Part shown: positions 47,643 to 57,156 of the stretch, one piece after another
Layout of the letters: every line of letters begins with the position of its first letter
Position numbering within the stretch: the stretch's first letter is position 1
DNA from: Methylococcaceae bacterium
Lineage (GTDB): Bacteria; Pseudomonadota; Gammaproteobacteria; Methylococcales; Methylomonadaceae
Assembly (NCBI GenBank): GCA_030627205.1
Contig: DAOUSN010000008.1
Location: 1 to 61,968 of the forward strand
DNA length: 61,968 bases
Reading direction: 5' to 3'
Position numbers and translations under genes: made by a program
The notes under the pieces: model-generated
The model's input: only the letters and a program-made list of their open reading frames with translations
Told to the model about the DNA's origin: nothing
Database searches by the model: none

Positions 47643-47948
47643 TCAAATATAACCGTTTTCTATCACTGGTAAAACCCAATACTGAATTCCTGACCCTGAA
47701 AATTCCGCTGTTAATTTATCTAATAATAACGATAAATCTTGCTGATTGATATACATTTGAAACCGTATTTTTTTTTGTTGACCACTGACTTGTTCGACTA
47801 ATGATAATTTTTGATGCTTATGATCATGTGCATTAACAGCAAGGCTACTAAACCCATGTTTTGATTCAAAAGTTAACAGGCAATCAACCATTAATTCTTC
47901 TAATGCTAGCGGTATATTTAAGGTAACTAAAAACTGTTGTGTCTTCAT
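47643..47948 (-). CDS. DUF3240 family protein (metal-efflux associated)
   Basis: 101-residue protein of the DUF3240 family, which has a PII-like ferredoxin fold and is usually found at the end of CzcABC/CusABC operons. It starts inside the RND pump gene (ATGA overlap at 47945-47948). His residues in AVNAHDHKHQK may bind metal. Probably a small cytoplasmic regulator or metal sensor for the pump; direct evidence is lacking. Confidence 0.82.
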   Translation of the reverse strand: MKTQQFLVTLNIPLALEELMVDCLLTFESKHGFSSLAVNAHDHKHQKLSLVEQVSGQQKKIRFQMYINQQDLSLLLDKLTAEFSGSGIQYWVLPVIENGYI

Positions 47949-50900
47949 GCCACTATCTCCTTTTCAGCAAAAATCTGATACAAAATAGGTAATAAAATTA
48001 ACGTTAAAAAAGTAGAGGATACTAAGCCACCGATAACAACAATCGCTAAGGGTTTTTGAATTTCAGAACCAGGACCTATTGCAAATAACAATGGTAATAA
48101 TCCAAATGCAGTTAAACTTGCAGTCATTAAAACAGGTCGTAACCGTCGTATAGAACCTACTAAGATAACTTTAGAAAGCTCCATTCCTGTTGCCCTCAAT
48201 TGATTATAGTAACTAACCATCATCACGCCGTTTAAAACTGCAATTCCTAATAAAGCAATAAAACCAACAGATGCAGGAACTGATAAATATTCACCAGAAA
48301 GCCATAATGCAAATACTCCCCCTATCATCGCTAAAGGAATATTAGATAGAATCAATATAGCTTGTCGTACTGAGCCGAAAGTTGAAAATAATAATAAAAA
48401 AATCAATCCTAATGAAATAGGAATCACTGTCAATAAACGTTCAGACGCACGTTGTTGGTTTTCAAATTCACCACCAAACTCAACGGAATAACCTGTTGGT
48501 AATTTAATTTTTTCAGCTACTATTTTTCTGGCTTCATCAACAAATCCCACTAAATCCCGTCCAATGACATTACTACTAATCACCACAAATCGTTGGCCTC
48601 GCTCACGTTCGATTGCCACAACTCCTTCAATACGTTCTAATTTTGCTACCATAGATATTGGTATATGCCCACCATTAGGTAAGGTAATCTGTAAACTAGA
48701 AAAATTAGCCATATTTCTATCACCACGCACAATTAATGGGGTTCGTTTAATCCCTTCTTGAACAATACCGACATTTAACCCTTCAATTTCAGCACGGAGT
48801 ATATTTTCTAAACCATCGCTATCTAAACCTAAACGTCCAGCCGCTTGTTTATCTAACTTTAATTGTAAAAACTGCATTCCTTCATTTTTACTAGTAAGGA
48901 CATCACTTGCTCCATCTATGGTTTTTAATAAATTTACAATTTCTTCTGCTTTTTGGTTTAAAACCTCTAAGTCTGAACCAAATAATTTAACTGCCACATC
49001 CCCACGTGTACCTGTTAACATTTCTGAAACGCGCATTTCAATAGGTTGAGTAAACCCAAAATCAATCCCTGGAATGTGTACCATAATTTTACGAATTTCT
49101 TCAATTAATTCTTCTTTAGTTTCCATTCGCCACTCATTCTGTGGTTTTAGCACTAAAAAAGTATCCGTATCATTTAAGCTCATTGGGTCTAAACCTAACT
49201 CATCTGTTCCTACTCTAGCAATTACATTTTTTATTTCAGGAATATTTTTAAGTAAATTTTTTTGAACTTGTACATCTAATGCGATTGATTCTTCCAGACT
49301 AATTGAAGGGAGTTTTTCAAGTTGAATAATAATGTCACCTTCATCCATTGTTGGCATAAAGGTACTTCCTATTTGTGTAAAAAGCCCTACTGAGATCAAT
49401 AATAATAAAATAGCAACTATAAAAACTTTTTTAGTATTATTTAAACAAGTGATGAGAATAGGTTGATAAAGTTTTTGAATTTGACGAGGAAGCCAAGGCT
49501 CGTTCGCAGAAACATTTTTTAATAAATAAGAGGCAAAAACAGGAATAACTGATAGCGATAATAATACTGAGGCACTGAGTGCAAAAATAATCGTTAAAGC
49601 GACAGGGGTAAATAATTTTCCCTCCAAACCTTGTAAAGTAACCAATGGAAAGAAAACTATAATGATAATCAATGTTCCTGAAACAACAGGAATAGCGACT
49701 TCACGAGTCGCACGATAAATAATATGTAACCTAGGTAAACGATTGCTTTTGTCTTTATCTGATAAATGACTAATAATATTTTCCACCACCACCACAGAAC
49801 CATCAACTAACATACCAATAGCAATTGCAAGCCCGCCTAAACTCATTAAGTTTAATGACATATTCATCATTTTCATCAAAATAAAGGTAATAAATGCGGC
49901 TAATGGCAATGAAAAAGCAACTGTTAGTGATGCACGTAAATCCCCTAAAAATAAAATAAGTAAAACTACCACTAAGATAATCGCAATCATCATTGCATTA
50001 GAAATACTACTAACTGCTTTATCGACTAAGTTTCCACGATTATAAAAAGTCTCAATGGTCACGTCTTTAGGCAATCTTTGACTAATTTCAGCAAGTTTTA
50101 TCTTAATATCTGTCACAATTTGTTGGGCATTTGCCCCTCGTAAACTTAAAACTAATCCTGTTACTGCCTCGCCTTTTCCATCTTTACTAACAGCACCATA
50201 ACGGGTTAACCCACCAAGTTTTACGGTTGCAACATCACCTACAGTAACCGGCGTTCCATGTGAGTATTTAACCACAATCTCTTTAATATCTTCTAGAGTT
50301 TTAATACGTCCTTCAACACGAACAATTAAAGTTTCTTCACCTTCATTGAGTCGTCCAGCACCATCATTTCGATTATTAGACTTTAACGCCTTAATTAATT
50401 GTTCAGTAGCAATGTTTCTAGCCGTCATCCGAGTATTATCAGGCTTAACGACAAAACTTTTAACCATCCCACCCAAGGCATTAACGTCTGCAACTCCTTT
50501 AACAGTTCGTAATATAGGACGAATAACCCAATCTAATAATTCACGCCGCTGCATTAAATCTAAATCTCCACCTTCAATGGAAAACATAAAAATTTCCCCT
50601 AAAGGTGTGGTCATAGGCGCCATTCCACCTGTTACTCCCGCAGGTAAATCTCCCCAAATACTGTTTAAACGCTCTGCGACTTGTTGCCTTGCCCAATAAA
50701 TATCAGTCCCTTCTTCAAAATCAATGGTTATATCCGTAATAGCATATTTTGCTAATGAGCGGAGCATCGTTTGCTTTGGGATTCCCAATAACTCAACTTC
50801 AATGGGAGCTGTAATACGAGCCTCAATTTCCTCAGGAGTCATACCTGATAATTTAACAATTACTTTAACTTGCGTTGGCGATACTTCGGGAAAGGCATCA

Positions 50901-51004
50901 ATTGGGATTTGCTTAAACGTATAATAACCTCCTCCAATAAGTAAACTAACAAATAATAATATTAATAATCGTTGTCTTAGAGCAAAACTAATTAATGATG
51001 ACAT
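47945..51004 (-). CDS. heavy-metal efflux RND pump (CzcA/CusA family)
   Basis: 1019 residues from the ATG at 51004 (MSSLISFALRQRLL), which overlaps the stop of the adaptor gene as TAATG; an upstream extension is unlikely. Twelve membrane helices and two large periplasmic loops in the usual order (QIPIDAFPEVSPTQVKV at the start). The TM4 motif is AIGMLVDGSVVVVEN, which differs from the CusA type (DAA...IEN) and points to divalent cations rather than copper or silver, with moderate certainty. Forms a tripartite pump with the two genes upstream. Confidence 0.9.
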   Translation of the reverse strand: MSSLISFALRQRLLILLFVSLLIGGGYYTFKQIPIDAFPEVSPTQVKVIVKLSGMTPEEIEARITAPIEVELLGIPKQTMLRSLAKYAITDITIDFEEGTDIYWARQQVAERLNSIWGDLPAGVTGGMAPMTTPLGEIFMFSIEGGDLDLMQRRELLDWVIRPILRTVKGVADVNALGGMVKSFVVKPDNTRMTARNIATEQLIKALKSNNRNDGAGRLNEGEETLIVRVEGRIKTLEDIKEIVVKYSHGTPVTVGDVATVKLGGLTRYGAVSKDGKGEAVTGLVLSLRGANAQQIVTDIKIKLAEISQRLPKDVTIETFYNRGNLVDKAVSSISNAMMIAIILVVVLLILFLGDLRASLTVAFSLPLAAFITFILMKMMNMSLNLMSLGGLAIAIGMLVDGSVVVVENIISHLSDKDKSNRLPRLHIIYRATREVAIPVVSGTLIIIIVFFPLVTLQGLEGKLFTPVALTIIFALSASVLLSLSVIPVFASYLLKNVSANEPWLPRQIQKLYQPILITCLNNTKKVFIVAILLLLISVGLFTQIGSTFMPTMDEGDIIIQLEKLPSISLEESIALDVQVQKNLLKNIPEIKNVIARVGTDELGLDPMSLNDTDTFLVLKPQNEWRMETKEELIEEIRKIMVHIPGIDFGFTQPIEMRVSEMLTGTRGDVAVKLFGSDLEVLNQKAEEIVNLLKTIDGASDVLTSKNEGMQFLQLKLDKQAAGRLGLDSDGLENILRAEIEGLNVGIVQEGIKRTPLIVRGDRNMANFSSLQITLPNGGHIPISMVAKLERIEGVVAIERERGQRFVVISSNVIGRDLVGFVDEARKIVAEKIKLPTGYSVEFGGEFENQQRASERLLTVIPISLGLIFLLLFSTFGSVRQAILILSNIPLAMIGGVFALWLSGEYLSVPASVGFIALLGIAVLNGVMMVSYYNQLRATGMELSKVILVGSIRRLRPVLMTASLTAFGLLPLLFAIGPGSEIQKPLAIVVIGGLVSSTFLTLILLPILYQIFAEKEIVA

Positions 51005-52092
51005 TAGTCCTTGCTCCCTAACTTCAACCAATTGGCTTTTAATGCCACCGCGCCTCTTAGAGCAATTTTTTCTGATCCATTTAAATCACTGGTTATCACT
51101 GAATATTTACCCTGTTGACCAATAATTATAACGGGGTGAACCAAAAAACCTGATTCTGTTTGTACAAAAATATAAGCTTGGTTTTCACTTTTAGCAATCG
51201 CTACATTAGGGAGTTCAAAGCTTATTTGTTTACTATTATGTTCAATACGAACATTAATATGTTGACCTACTCTAAGGGATGAATCGTTATTTTGAATGAT
51301 TGCTCTAGCAAGTACCGATTGGTTATCAACATTAACATTATGAGATAGTAAGGTTATTTGAGCATCTAATAAACTATTGTCAATACTGACTTTATCTCCT
51401 ACTTTAACCATGCTTGCTTGCTCTTGAGGAATATTAATTTCCAGCCATAACTCATCTAAATTAGCAATACGATACAACGGTGCAAGCATATCTAAATGTT
51501 GACCAGTGACCACCATCTTCTCCAATATAACCCCCGTAATAGGGGCGAAAATATTAAGTTTACTGTGAAGTTGCTGGGTTTTAGATAATTTTTTAATGTC
51601 ATTGACGCTCATTCCTGCAATCATTAACAGTTGCTTTGCCGCATCAACCTCAATGGTTTTACCGTTATAACGAACTTGAGTTTCCTGTAAGCGTTTATTG
51701 GCAATAATACCTTCATCAAGTAACTTTTTATCACGTCGAAAACTTGCCCAAGCTAGATGTTTTTTATTGTTGGCATGGAGATATTGTTGTTGCAAAGTAA
51801 GTAACGCAGGACTATTTATCTGTGCAAGTAATTGTCCTTTTTTAACATAATCCCCTACGGTTTTATTCAATTTACCAACTAATCCAGCTTGTAAAGTGCT
51901 AACAATATATTCTTGGTTTGGAGGAATGGCGACTTTTGCAGGTGCATTTAAGACTGGGATACTTTCAACTTTTTTTAATGCTCCCGTTTTAATTCCTAAA
52001 TTATAACGTTGCATTTGAGAAAGGGTAATATGGTTTTCATTCGCCATTAACTTTAAGCTAAATAGCAAAAGTATTAACGTTAAATATTTCAT
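51004..52092 (-). CDS. RND efflux periplasmic adaptor (CzcB/CusB family)
   Basis: 362 residues with a signal peptide ending LMA-NEN (about residue 18). Membrane-fusion layout: barrel/lipoyl half (VGDYVKKGQLLAQI), helical hairpin at about 95-160, lipoyl second half (IFAPITGVILEK) and a beta barrel. It overlaps the outer-membrane component gene by four bases and the pump by one. No N-terminal His/Met metal-binding extension is seen. Confidence 0.92.
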   Translation of the reverse strand: MKYLTLILLLFSLKLMANENHITLSQMQRYNLGIKTGALKKVESIPVLNAPAKVAIPPNQEYIVSTLQAGLVGKLNKTVGDYVKKGQLLAQINSPALLTLQQQYLHANNKKHLAWASFRRDKKLLDEGIIANKRLQETQVRYNGKTIEVDAAKQLLMIAGMSVNDIKKLSKTQQLHSKLNIFAPITGVILEKMVVTGQHLDMLAPLYRIANLDELWLEINIPQEQASMVKVGDKVSIDNSLLDAQITLLSHNVNVDNQSVLARAIIQNNDSSLRVGQHINVRIEHNSKQISFELPNVAIAKSENQAYIFVQTESGFLVHPVIIIGQQGKYSVITSDLNGSEKIALRGAVALKANWLKLGSKD

Positions 52093-53339
52093 GGTTGAAC
52101 CCCTACCATTTGATTATATAAGGCAATATTACGTTGAAGCATGACTTTATGTTCTTTTACATGTCGTTGTGCATTATGTGTTTTTGTTTGAATTTTTAAT
52201 AAATCCATTAAGTTTATTTCACCCTCTGAAAAACCAAAATCTGCCATTTTTAAATGTTTCTGGGCAATTTTTTTTAATTCCATTGCTATTTTTAGTTCTG
52301 CACGATTAACTTCAAGTTGGTGATTAATTTCATGAAAACCAGCATTTAATTTTCGATATAAATGTTTACGTTGTGTAATTAGTTTGGTTAATTCAATATT
52401 AACCAGAGCAATTTTAGGGGCAAGATGAGCTGTACCACTAAAAGGTATAGAAATAGCAATACTGATGCTTTCTATATCATTATCACCCCGTGAACCTCTT
52501 TCGGTTTTTCCACCTAAAGTCAAAGTAGATTGTCCTGAACCTGCTGATTGAACCCATTCAAGGTTTGTTTGTTCACGCTCAATTAAGGCATTTATAACGT
52601 GTAATGCAGGATGATTATCAATAATGCTAACGCTACTTTGAATTTCATTATAATTTGCAGGGATTTTATTTGACTGTGTTAAGGTAAAATAACGCTCACG
52701 AGCATGTAACATTTCGGATTCTGCCTGTATAAATAGCGTCCGTTTTTCTAAATGATTGCTTTGTGCTAACAGTAAATCAAAGCGGGCTAAATCCCCTAAC
52801 TGTACACGGCGAATTATTTTTTTTAAAAGTTTTGCTGATGCCTTTAAAATGCTTTTAGCCTGTTGATAACGTATCTCTTCTAAGCTCATATCCCATAAAG
52901 CAGTGCGTACTAAACCAGCTACTTCTAATCGAAGCGCAAGCTGTTTTTTATTAATTAATGCACCAGCTTTATCTGCAAGCTCTAGGGCTAAAGAACGTTG
53001 TCCCCAATTCCAAAGAGGAAGTTCTAATTCTGATTCAATTTCACGCAACCCACTATTGTCACCAAGTAAATCATCTTGATAACGAAAAGAAATACTAGGT
53101 GCAGCACCTAACCAATGATTACCTCGTTGTCGTAGAGCCTCTGCTTCTTGAGCTAAGGCTTTAATCGAATTTTGGTCAGGGTATTTTTGTAAGGTTAAAT
53201 CAATAAGTTTTCTTAAGGTTAAACTTTGTTTGATTTCAATAGGATCTTTATGTTTAACAATAGAATATTCATTAGCAACTGCTAATGTACTTATCAATAA
53301 TAATGCCACAAAGCATTTTATACGGCAGATGCCATACAT
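52089..53339 (-). CDS. outer membrane efflux protein (CzcC/TolC family)
   Basis: 416 residues from the ATG at 53339 (MYGICRIKCFVALLLISTLAVA signal), chosen because GGAG lies seven bases before it; a longer frame up to 53393 has no such site. Two helical OEP repeats (about 50-230 and 250-410), including LDLLKIQTK-like EGEINLMDLLKIQTKTH near the end. It starts the adaptor-pump-DUF3240 operon, 117 bases after the His-rich secreted protein gene. Confidence 0.9.
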   Translation of the reverse strand: MYGICRIKCFVALLLISTLAVANEYSIVKHKDPIEIKQSLTLRKLIDLTLQKYPDQNSIKALAQEAEALRQRGNHWLGAAPSISFRYQDDLLGDNSGLREIESELELPLWNWGQRSLALELADKAGALINKKQLALRLEVAGLVRTALWDMSLEEIRYQQAKSILKASAKLLKKIIRRVQLGDLARFDLLLAQSNHLEKRTLFIQAESEMLHARERYFTLTQSNKIPANYNEIQSSVSIIDNHPALHVINALIEREQTNLEWVQSAGSGQSTLTLGGKTERGSRGDNDIESISIAISIPFSGTAHLAPKIALVNIELTKLITQRKHLYRKLNAGFHEINHQLEVNRAELKIAMELKKIAQKHLKMADFGFSEGEINLMDLLKIQTKTHNAQRHVKEHKVMLQRNIALYNQMVGVQP

Positions 53340-53455
53340 AAAACAACTCCAATGCGGATTAATCCGCTTTTTAAAATATAGATATAAAAACATTAATCAA
53401 AAATAGATTAAAATGAGTGAATTAAATATTCAGTATCAAACTATTTTCAATATAT

Positions 53456-53872
53456 TTATGATAAAAAAGGAGGTGCTCTGGGGGATTGTGAGTTTATAAG
53501 ATGGTTTTTTATGAAAACTACTAATTGTGGTGAAAAATTTATTTCATGATAAAATAGGGTAAATTTAGCAGTAGGCAAACATTGTTGGAAATAAAATACT
53601 GAATTATCAGTAAAATTAATTTTTTGATATTTAATACCATTACCAATACTGATAATTGTATCTGGACAATCAAAGAGATGATCACTTAATTGGTGTGTAA
53701 CACAATTGTGACCTGTAAAATTGTCATGATAAGGAGCTGACAAAATTTCAAAGCCATGCAGATGAAAACCGTTTAATGGTTTAGAATCATCTAAATGTGC
53801 ATGTACTAGTGGTGCTATAAATTGTAGCAATACTAATATAAGTAATAAAAATTTATGAGGCCCTGAAATCAT
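53456..53872 (-). CDS. His-rich secreted protein preceding the metal efflux operon
   Basis: 138 residues with a signal peptide ending VHA (about residue 24). The mature N-terminus is rich in His (HAHLDDSKPLNGFHLHGFE) and there are three Cys (HNC, FDC, QQC). Short secreted His-rich proteins are common upstream of CzcCBA operons and may bind the exported metal. It is co-directional with czcC-like gene and probably co-transcribed. No family name can be given with confidence. Confidence 0.65.
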   Translation of the reverse strand: MISGPHKFLLLILVLLQFIAPLVHAHLDDSKPLNGFHLHGFEILSAPYHDNFTGHNCVTHQLSDHLFDCPDTIISIGNGIKYQKINFTDNSVFYFQQCLPTAKFTLFYHEINFSPQLVVFIKNHLINSQSPRAPPFLS

Positions 53873-54024
53873 CTGTCCGATAGTATACTAATTAGTTTAA
53901 ACTTTCAACGATTAAGTTTTGGTATTCTTCACACATTCTTCCATGTCACTCAAAGTTAGCATTTTTTTAAAACTAATAACCTAGTAATATAGTAAACTAT
54001 AGCTCTATTGAATAAGCTATAATC

Positions 54025-54195
54025 ATGACAACAGAAAACGTACATTTACACAAAATTAATAAATTTGGTTCACAAGCTGAACACTGGTGGGATCTTCAAG
54101 GTGAATTTAAAACTTTGCATGATATTAATCCGCTGCGATTACAATTTATTAAAGATTATGCAGAACTTGATTGCAATAATAACGGCGCCGCTTAA
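54025..54195 (+). pseudogene. ubiG: ubiG 5' fragment (truncated)
   Basis: 56 codons whose first 48 or so match the N-terminus of UbiG, the ubiquinone O-methyltransferase ([27 protein letters not shown]). The frame breaks at about 54170 before the S-adenosylmethionine motif and ends in unrelated residues at a TAA. No remaining ubiG sequence appears to the right. The stub marks the left edge of the restriction-modification insert; a complete copy must exist elsewhere if ubiquinone is made. Confidence 0.85.
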
Positions 54196-54256
54196 CTTGG
54201 CTTTATGTGTAAAATAAATCGGGCAACAATAAACAATGAAAGGCAAACGTTAAAGA

Positions 54257-55231
54257 ATGAGTGATTTTAAATTTATAGATTTATTTGCTGGCATCGGAGG
54301 TATTCGGCTTGGTTTTGAATCTCAAGGGGGGGAATGCGTATTTTCCTCTGAATGGGACAAGCACGCTCAAGATACATACGAGGCAAATTTTGAAGAACGA
54401 TCTGATGGAGATATTACAGAAATTGAACCAAGTAATATTCCAAACCATGATATTTTATTAGGTGGTTTCCCCTGCCAAGCATTTAGTATTTGCGGGGAAC
54501 AAAGGGGGTTCTCAGATACTAGAGGAACATTGTTTTTTAATATAGAGCAAATATTAAAAACAAAAAAACCTTATGCCTTCATGTTAGAAAATGTAAAAAA
54601 CTTGAAATCGCATGACAAAGGAAAAACATTTGAAACTATAATAAATCATCTGGAAAACTTGGGTTATTTTGTTCACCATACAGTATTAAATTCTCTTGAT
54701 TTTGGCGTACCTCAAAAACGAGAAAGAACAATTATAGTTGGCTTTAAAGAAGATATTTTTTTTGAATTTCCTAAGCCATTAGGTATAACCCCTAAATTAG
54801 AAGACATTTTAGAAAATGATGAAGATATTGAACAAAAGCATTTTGTATCGGAAAATATAAGACTAAAAAGGATGGCTAAAGTTAAGCCTAATTATCCTAT
54901 TCCATCTATTTGGCATGAGAATAAGAGTGGGAATATCTCAGCATTAAAATACTCATGCGCATTAAGAGCGGGGGCTTCGTATAACTATCTTGTTGTGAAT
55001 GGAATTAGGCGGCCGACACCGAGAGAGCTGTTGAGGTTACAAGGCTTTCCTGATTCATTTAAAATTGTAGTTCCTTATACACAACTTAGAAAACAAGCGG
55101 GAAATAGTGTATCCGTACCTGTAATGAAAGCAGTTGCGAAACAAATGTTACATAGCATTAGAAACAAGAAACCTGCAATGAAAAACATAGAACAACTAGA
55201 AATATGGGATAAAGAATGTCAAGTGATTTAG
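54257..55231 (+). CDS. DNA cytosine-5 methyltransferase of a HaeII-like system
   Basis: 324 residues with all main C5-methyltransferase motifs: I (FIDLFAGIGGIRLGF), IV (GGFPCQAFS with the catalytic Cys), VI (MLENVKNL), VIII (QKRERTIIVG) and X (RKQAGNSVSVPV). It protects the host from the endonuclease encoded next, whose start overlaps by 16 bases. By association with a HaeII-type endonuclease the target is expected to be RGCGCY. It lies between a ubiG stub and integron/transposon debris, so it was probably acquired horizontally. Confidence 0.94.
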   Translation: MSDFKFIDLFAGIGGIRLGFESQGGECVFSSEWDKHAQDTYEANFEERSDGDITEIEPSNIPNHDILLGGFPCQAFSICGEQRGFSDTRGTLFFNIEQILKTKKPYAFMLENVKNLKSHDKGKTFETIINHLENLGYFVHHTVLNSLDFGVPQKRERTIIVGFKEDIFFEFPKPLGITPKLEDILENDEDIEQKHFVSENIRLKRMAKVKPNYPIPSIWHENKSGNISALKYSCALRAGASYNYLVVNGIRRPTPRELLRLQGFPDSFKIVVPYTQLRKQAGNSVSVPVMKAVAKQMLHSIRNKKPAMKNIEQLEIWDKECQVI

Positions 55232-56286
55232 ATATAGCAAAAGATGCACTAGATTCAGTTATTAATAAATCACGGGTTCATTTATATAAACCCATACAAA
55301 TTGCTGAGATATTGTTTAGCCAACGAACAAATAGTGACTTAAATATTGATTTAATGGAATTAGAAACATATAGAACTAAGTCAAAAAAATGGCGTGATAT
55401 TGTATGTATGCAATTTTTGGGGAGAGTTAGCACTTCTAGCGCAAAATTCCAAGATAATCTATTTGAAGATAATGCCATACCTCCAGTGTTGCTAGCATCC
55501 TTAGGTATTGAAAACATTGAAAGCAATGGAACTGTAGAGGCATACATTTATAAGAAATTTGAAGAAAAGCATATGCAACTTGAGAACGCGCTGAATTATT
55601 GCCTTCAAAGTACAAAAGAAAATTTTGAGTTAATGGGGTTTTTAAATCAATTCTGGGAACAACCAGGACTCAAAAGAAGTCTTGATAAAATATTTGAAAT
55701 TGTTATTTACTCTTTGTTTGAAGTTATAACCACAGCGATGAAAGTTAAAATTGATATTTATTATGATTCAGAAACAACAGGGATATTAAGTGAATTTTCC
55801 GAGTTTGCAGAAAAAGTATTGAATTTAAACGCTGAAAACAACAGAAAGACATTAGATGCTCACTTTCATAGAGTTGGGGTAACGAATGCGGCAGATAGAG
55901 GCTTAGATATGTATGCAAATTTCGGGTCTGTAGTCCAAATAAAACATCTATCATTAGATGAAGATTTAGCCAAAGATGTCGTCACCTCTATAACATCAAA
56001 CAAAATAATAATTGTATGTAAAAGTGTTGAAGAAAATATTATTAATTCGTTGCTAACTCAAATAGGTTGGCGTTCAAGAATACAAGCAGTAATAACCATT
56101 GATGAATTAGTTAGTTGGTACGAAAAAGCACTAACTGGAATTTATTCAGAGGAATTGGGTGAAAGAATAATTTCTACACTTTCTGGTGAAATCAAAAATG
56201 AATTTCCATCGGTGGGAAATAATGACTTCCAGCAATTCAAAAATGACAGAGGTTACAATAATTTAAGCAGTGAATACTGGGCATAA
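55216..56286 (+). CDS. HaeII-family type II restriction endonuclease
   Basis: 356 residues, the length of R.HaeII. Conserved wording includes NKSRVHLYKPIQIAEILF near the start, SKKWRDIVCMQFLGRVSTSSAKFQDNLF in part, and a C-terminal nuclease region with DAHFHRVGVTNAADRGLDMYANFG and QIKH, compatible with a (D/E)xK-type site. HaeII cuts RGCGCY; the specificity here is inferred from family. The gene overlaps the methyltransferase gene, and no controller gene is seen. It appears intact. Confidence 0.88.
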   Translation: MSSDLDIAKDALDSVINKSRVHLYKPIQIAEILFSQRTNSDLNIDLMELETYRTKSKKWRDIVCMQFLGRVSTSSAKFQDNLFEDNAIPPVLLASLGIENIESNGTVEAYIYKKFEEKHMQLENALNYCLQSTKENFELMGFLNQFWEQPGLKRSLDKIFEIVIYSLFEVITTAMKVKIDIYYDSETTGILSEFSEFAEKVLNLNAENNRKTLDAHFHRVGVTNAADRGLDMYANFGSVVQIKHLSLDEDLAKDVVTSITSNKIIIVCKSVEENIINSLLTQIGWRSRIQAVITIDELVSWYEKALTGIYSEELGERIISTLSGEIKNEFPSVGNNDFQQFKNDRGYNNLSSEYWA

Positions 56287-56295
56287 ACACATAAG

Positions 56296-56340
56296 TCGAG
56301 TAGCCGCCCCACCTCGCGGTGGGGAAGCCCTAGGCTGTCG
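56296..56340. repeat. GC-rich REP-like hairpin
   Basis: CCCCACC-TCGC-GGTGGGG with outer pairing CGA..AGCC / GGCT.TCG, ten bases after the endonuclease stop. A GTAG tetranucleotide (56300-56303) at the foot of the stem is typical of REP elements mobilised by RAYT transposases. It could also stop transcription, but no T-run follows. It stands out by G+C content. Confidence 0.5.
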
Positions 56341-56362
56341 AAAAACTGGTAATAAAAACTAA

Positions 56363-56683
56363 TTATTTTCCCGATTTTTGGCTTAAATTTACAAGGAATT
56401 CCTGGCGTTTTTTTCGTATAGTATAAGGGATATTCTCTTTCTCCCATTTTTCTAAATCCACTTGGGATGCATCCTTTAATGCCTGATGAATAACAACCTC
56501 TTTCCGACTACCGCATAAAGCAGGAATTAATAACACGGAGCGATTCATATCCGCTTGAGGACTGCGTTCAATTATATGTTTATAATTACCAAACAATGAT
56601 TCGATAATATCACTACTAATTAATAGTGGTAACTCAGTCGTTTCTTGTTGAATTTTTAAATGCTTTTTTAACCAAGCTTGCAA
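56363..56683 (-). pseudogene. transposase C-terminal fragment
   Basis: About 100 residues that look like the last part of a DDE-type transposase (SSDIIESLFGNYKHIIERSP, then NRSVLLIPALCG). The N-terminal catalytic part is missing and the frame begins where the integrase fragment on the other strand starts. I cannot name the IS family. Confidence 0.55.
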
Positions 56684-56691
56684 GCGTTTTT

Positions 56692-57057
56692 ATGCCCGAA
56701 CAACTAACAGAACAATATAAAAAAAATACCGCCAAAGAATTTCCCTGGCAATGGTTTTTTCCTGCCCAATCATTAACTCTAATCGCAGACACCCAAGAAC
56801 ATAAGCGTTACCATGTGCATGAATCAGTGGTACAAAAAGCAATTAAAAAAGCGGTGTATGATGCACGATTAACCAAACGTGCAACAGCCCATACCCTTAG
56901 ACATTCTTTTGCCAGCCATTTGTTACAAGAAAATTATGATATTCGTACTATTCAAGAACTGTTAGGACACAGTGATGTCAGAACAACGATGATTTATACC
57001 CATACAGTACAAAGCACTACGACCAAGAAAGTACAAAGTCCGCTTGATTTGGCTTGA
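56692..57057 (+). pseudogene. intI: integron integrase IntI, C-terminal fragment
   Basis: 121 residues that match the second half of IntI. The IntI-specific extra segment is present ([14 protein letters not shown] ... [16 protein letters not shown]), followed by [12 protein letters not shown] with the catalytic His-Arg pair and [15 protein letters not shown] with the nucleophilic Tyr, and the usual end VQSPLDLA. The N-terminal half with the first catalytic Arg is absent; the breakpoint at about 56686 coincides with the transposase fragment. The protein cannot be active. Confidence 0.85.
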
Positions 57058-57156
57058 AGGTTTTGAATCAAAAACGGTAAAGTAGAGTTAATTATTATTT
57101 ATACCTAAAAAATTAATTTTATTAACCCCATATAAATTTATCAAAGGTATTATTTT

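Noticed and set aside
54018..54023. Perfect TATAAT in front of the ubiG stub.
   Set aside because: It lies one base before the ATG, so it cannot serve that start except as a leaderless transcript, and no -35 fits.
54181..54256. Possible integron attC site (GCTTAAC and GTTAAAG boxes near the ubiG break).
   Set aside because: The two boxes only loosely fit the consensus, the inner arms do not pair convincingly, and the right side of the R-M pair has no matching site.
56296..56340. Hairpin as an attC or IS605 end.
   Set aside because: No R' or R'' boxes are present and no IS200/IS605 gene is near; the GTAG foot fits a REP element better.
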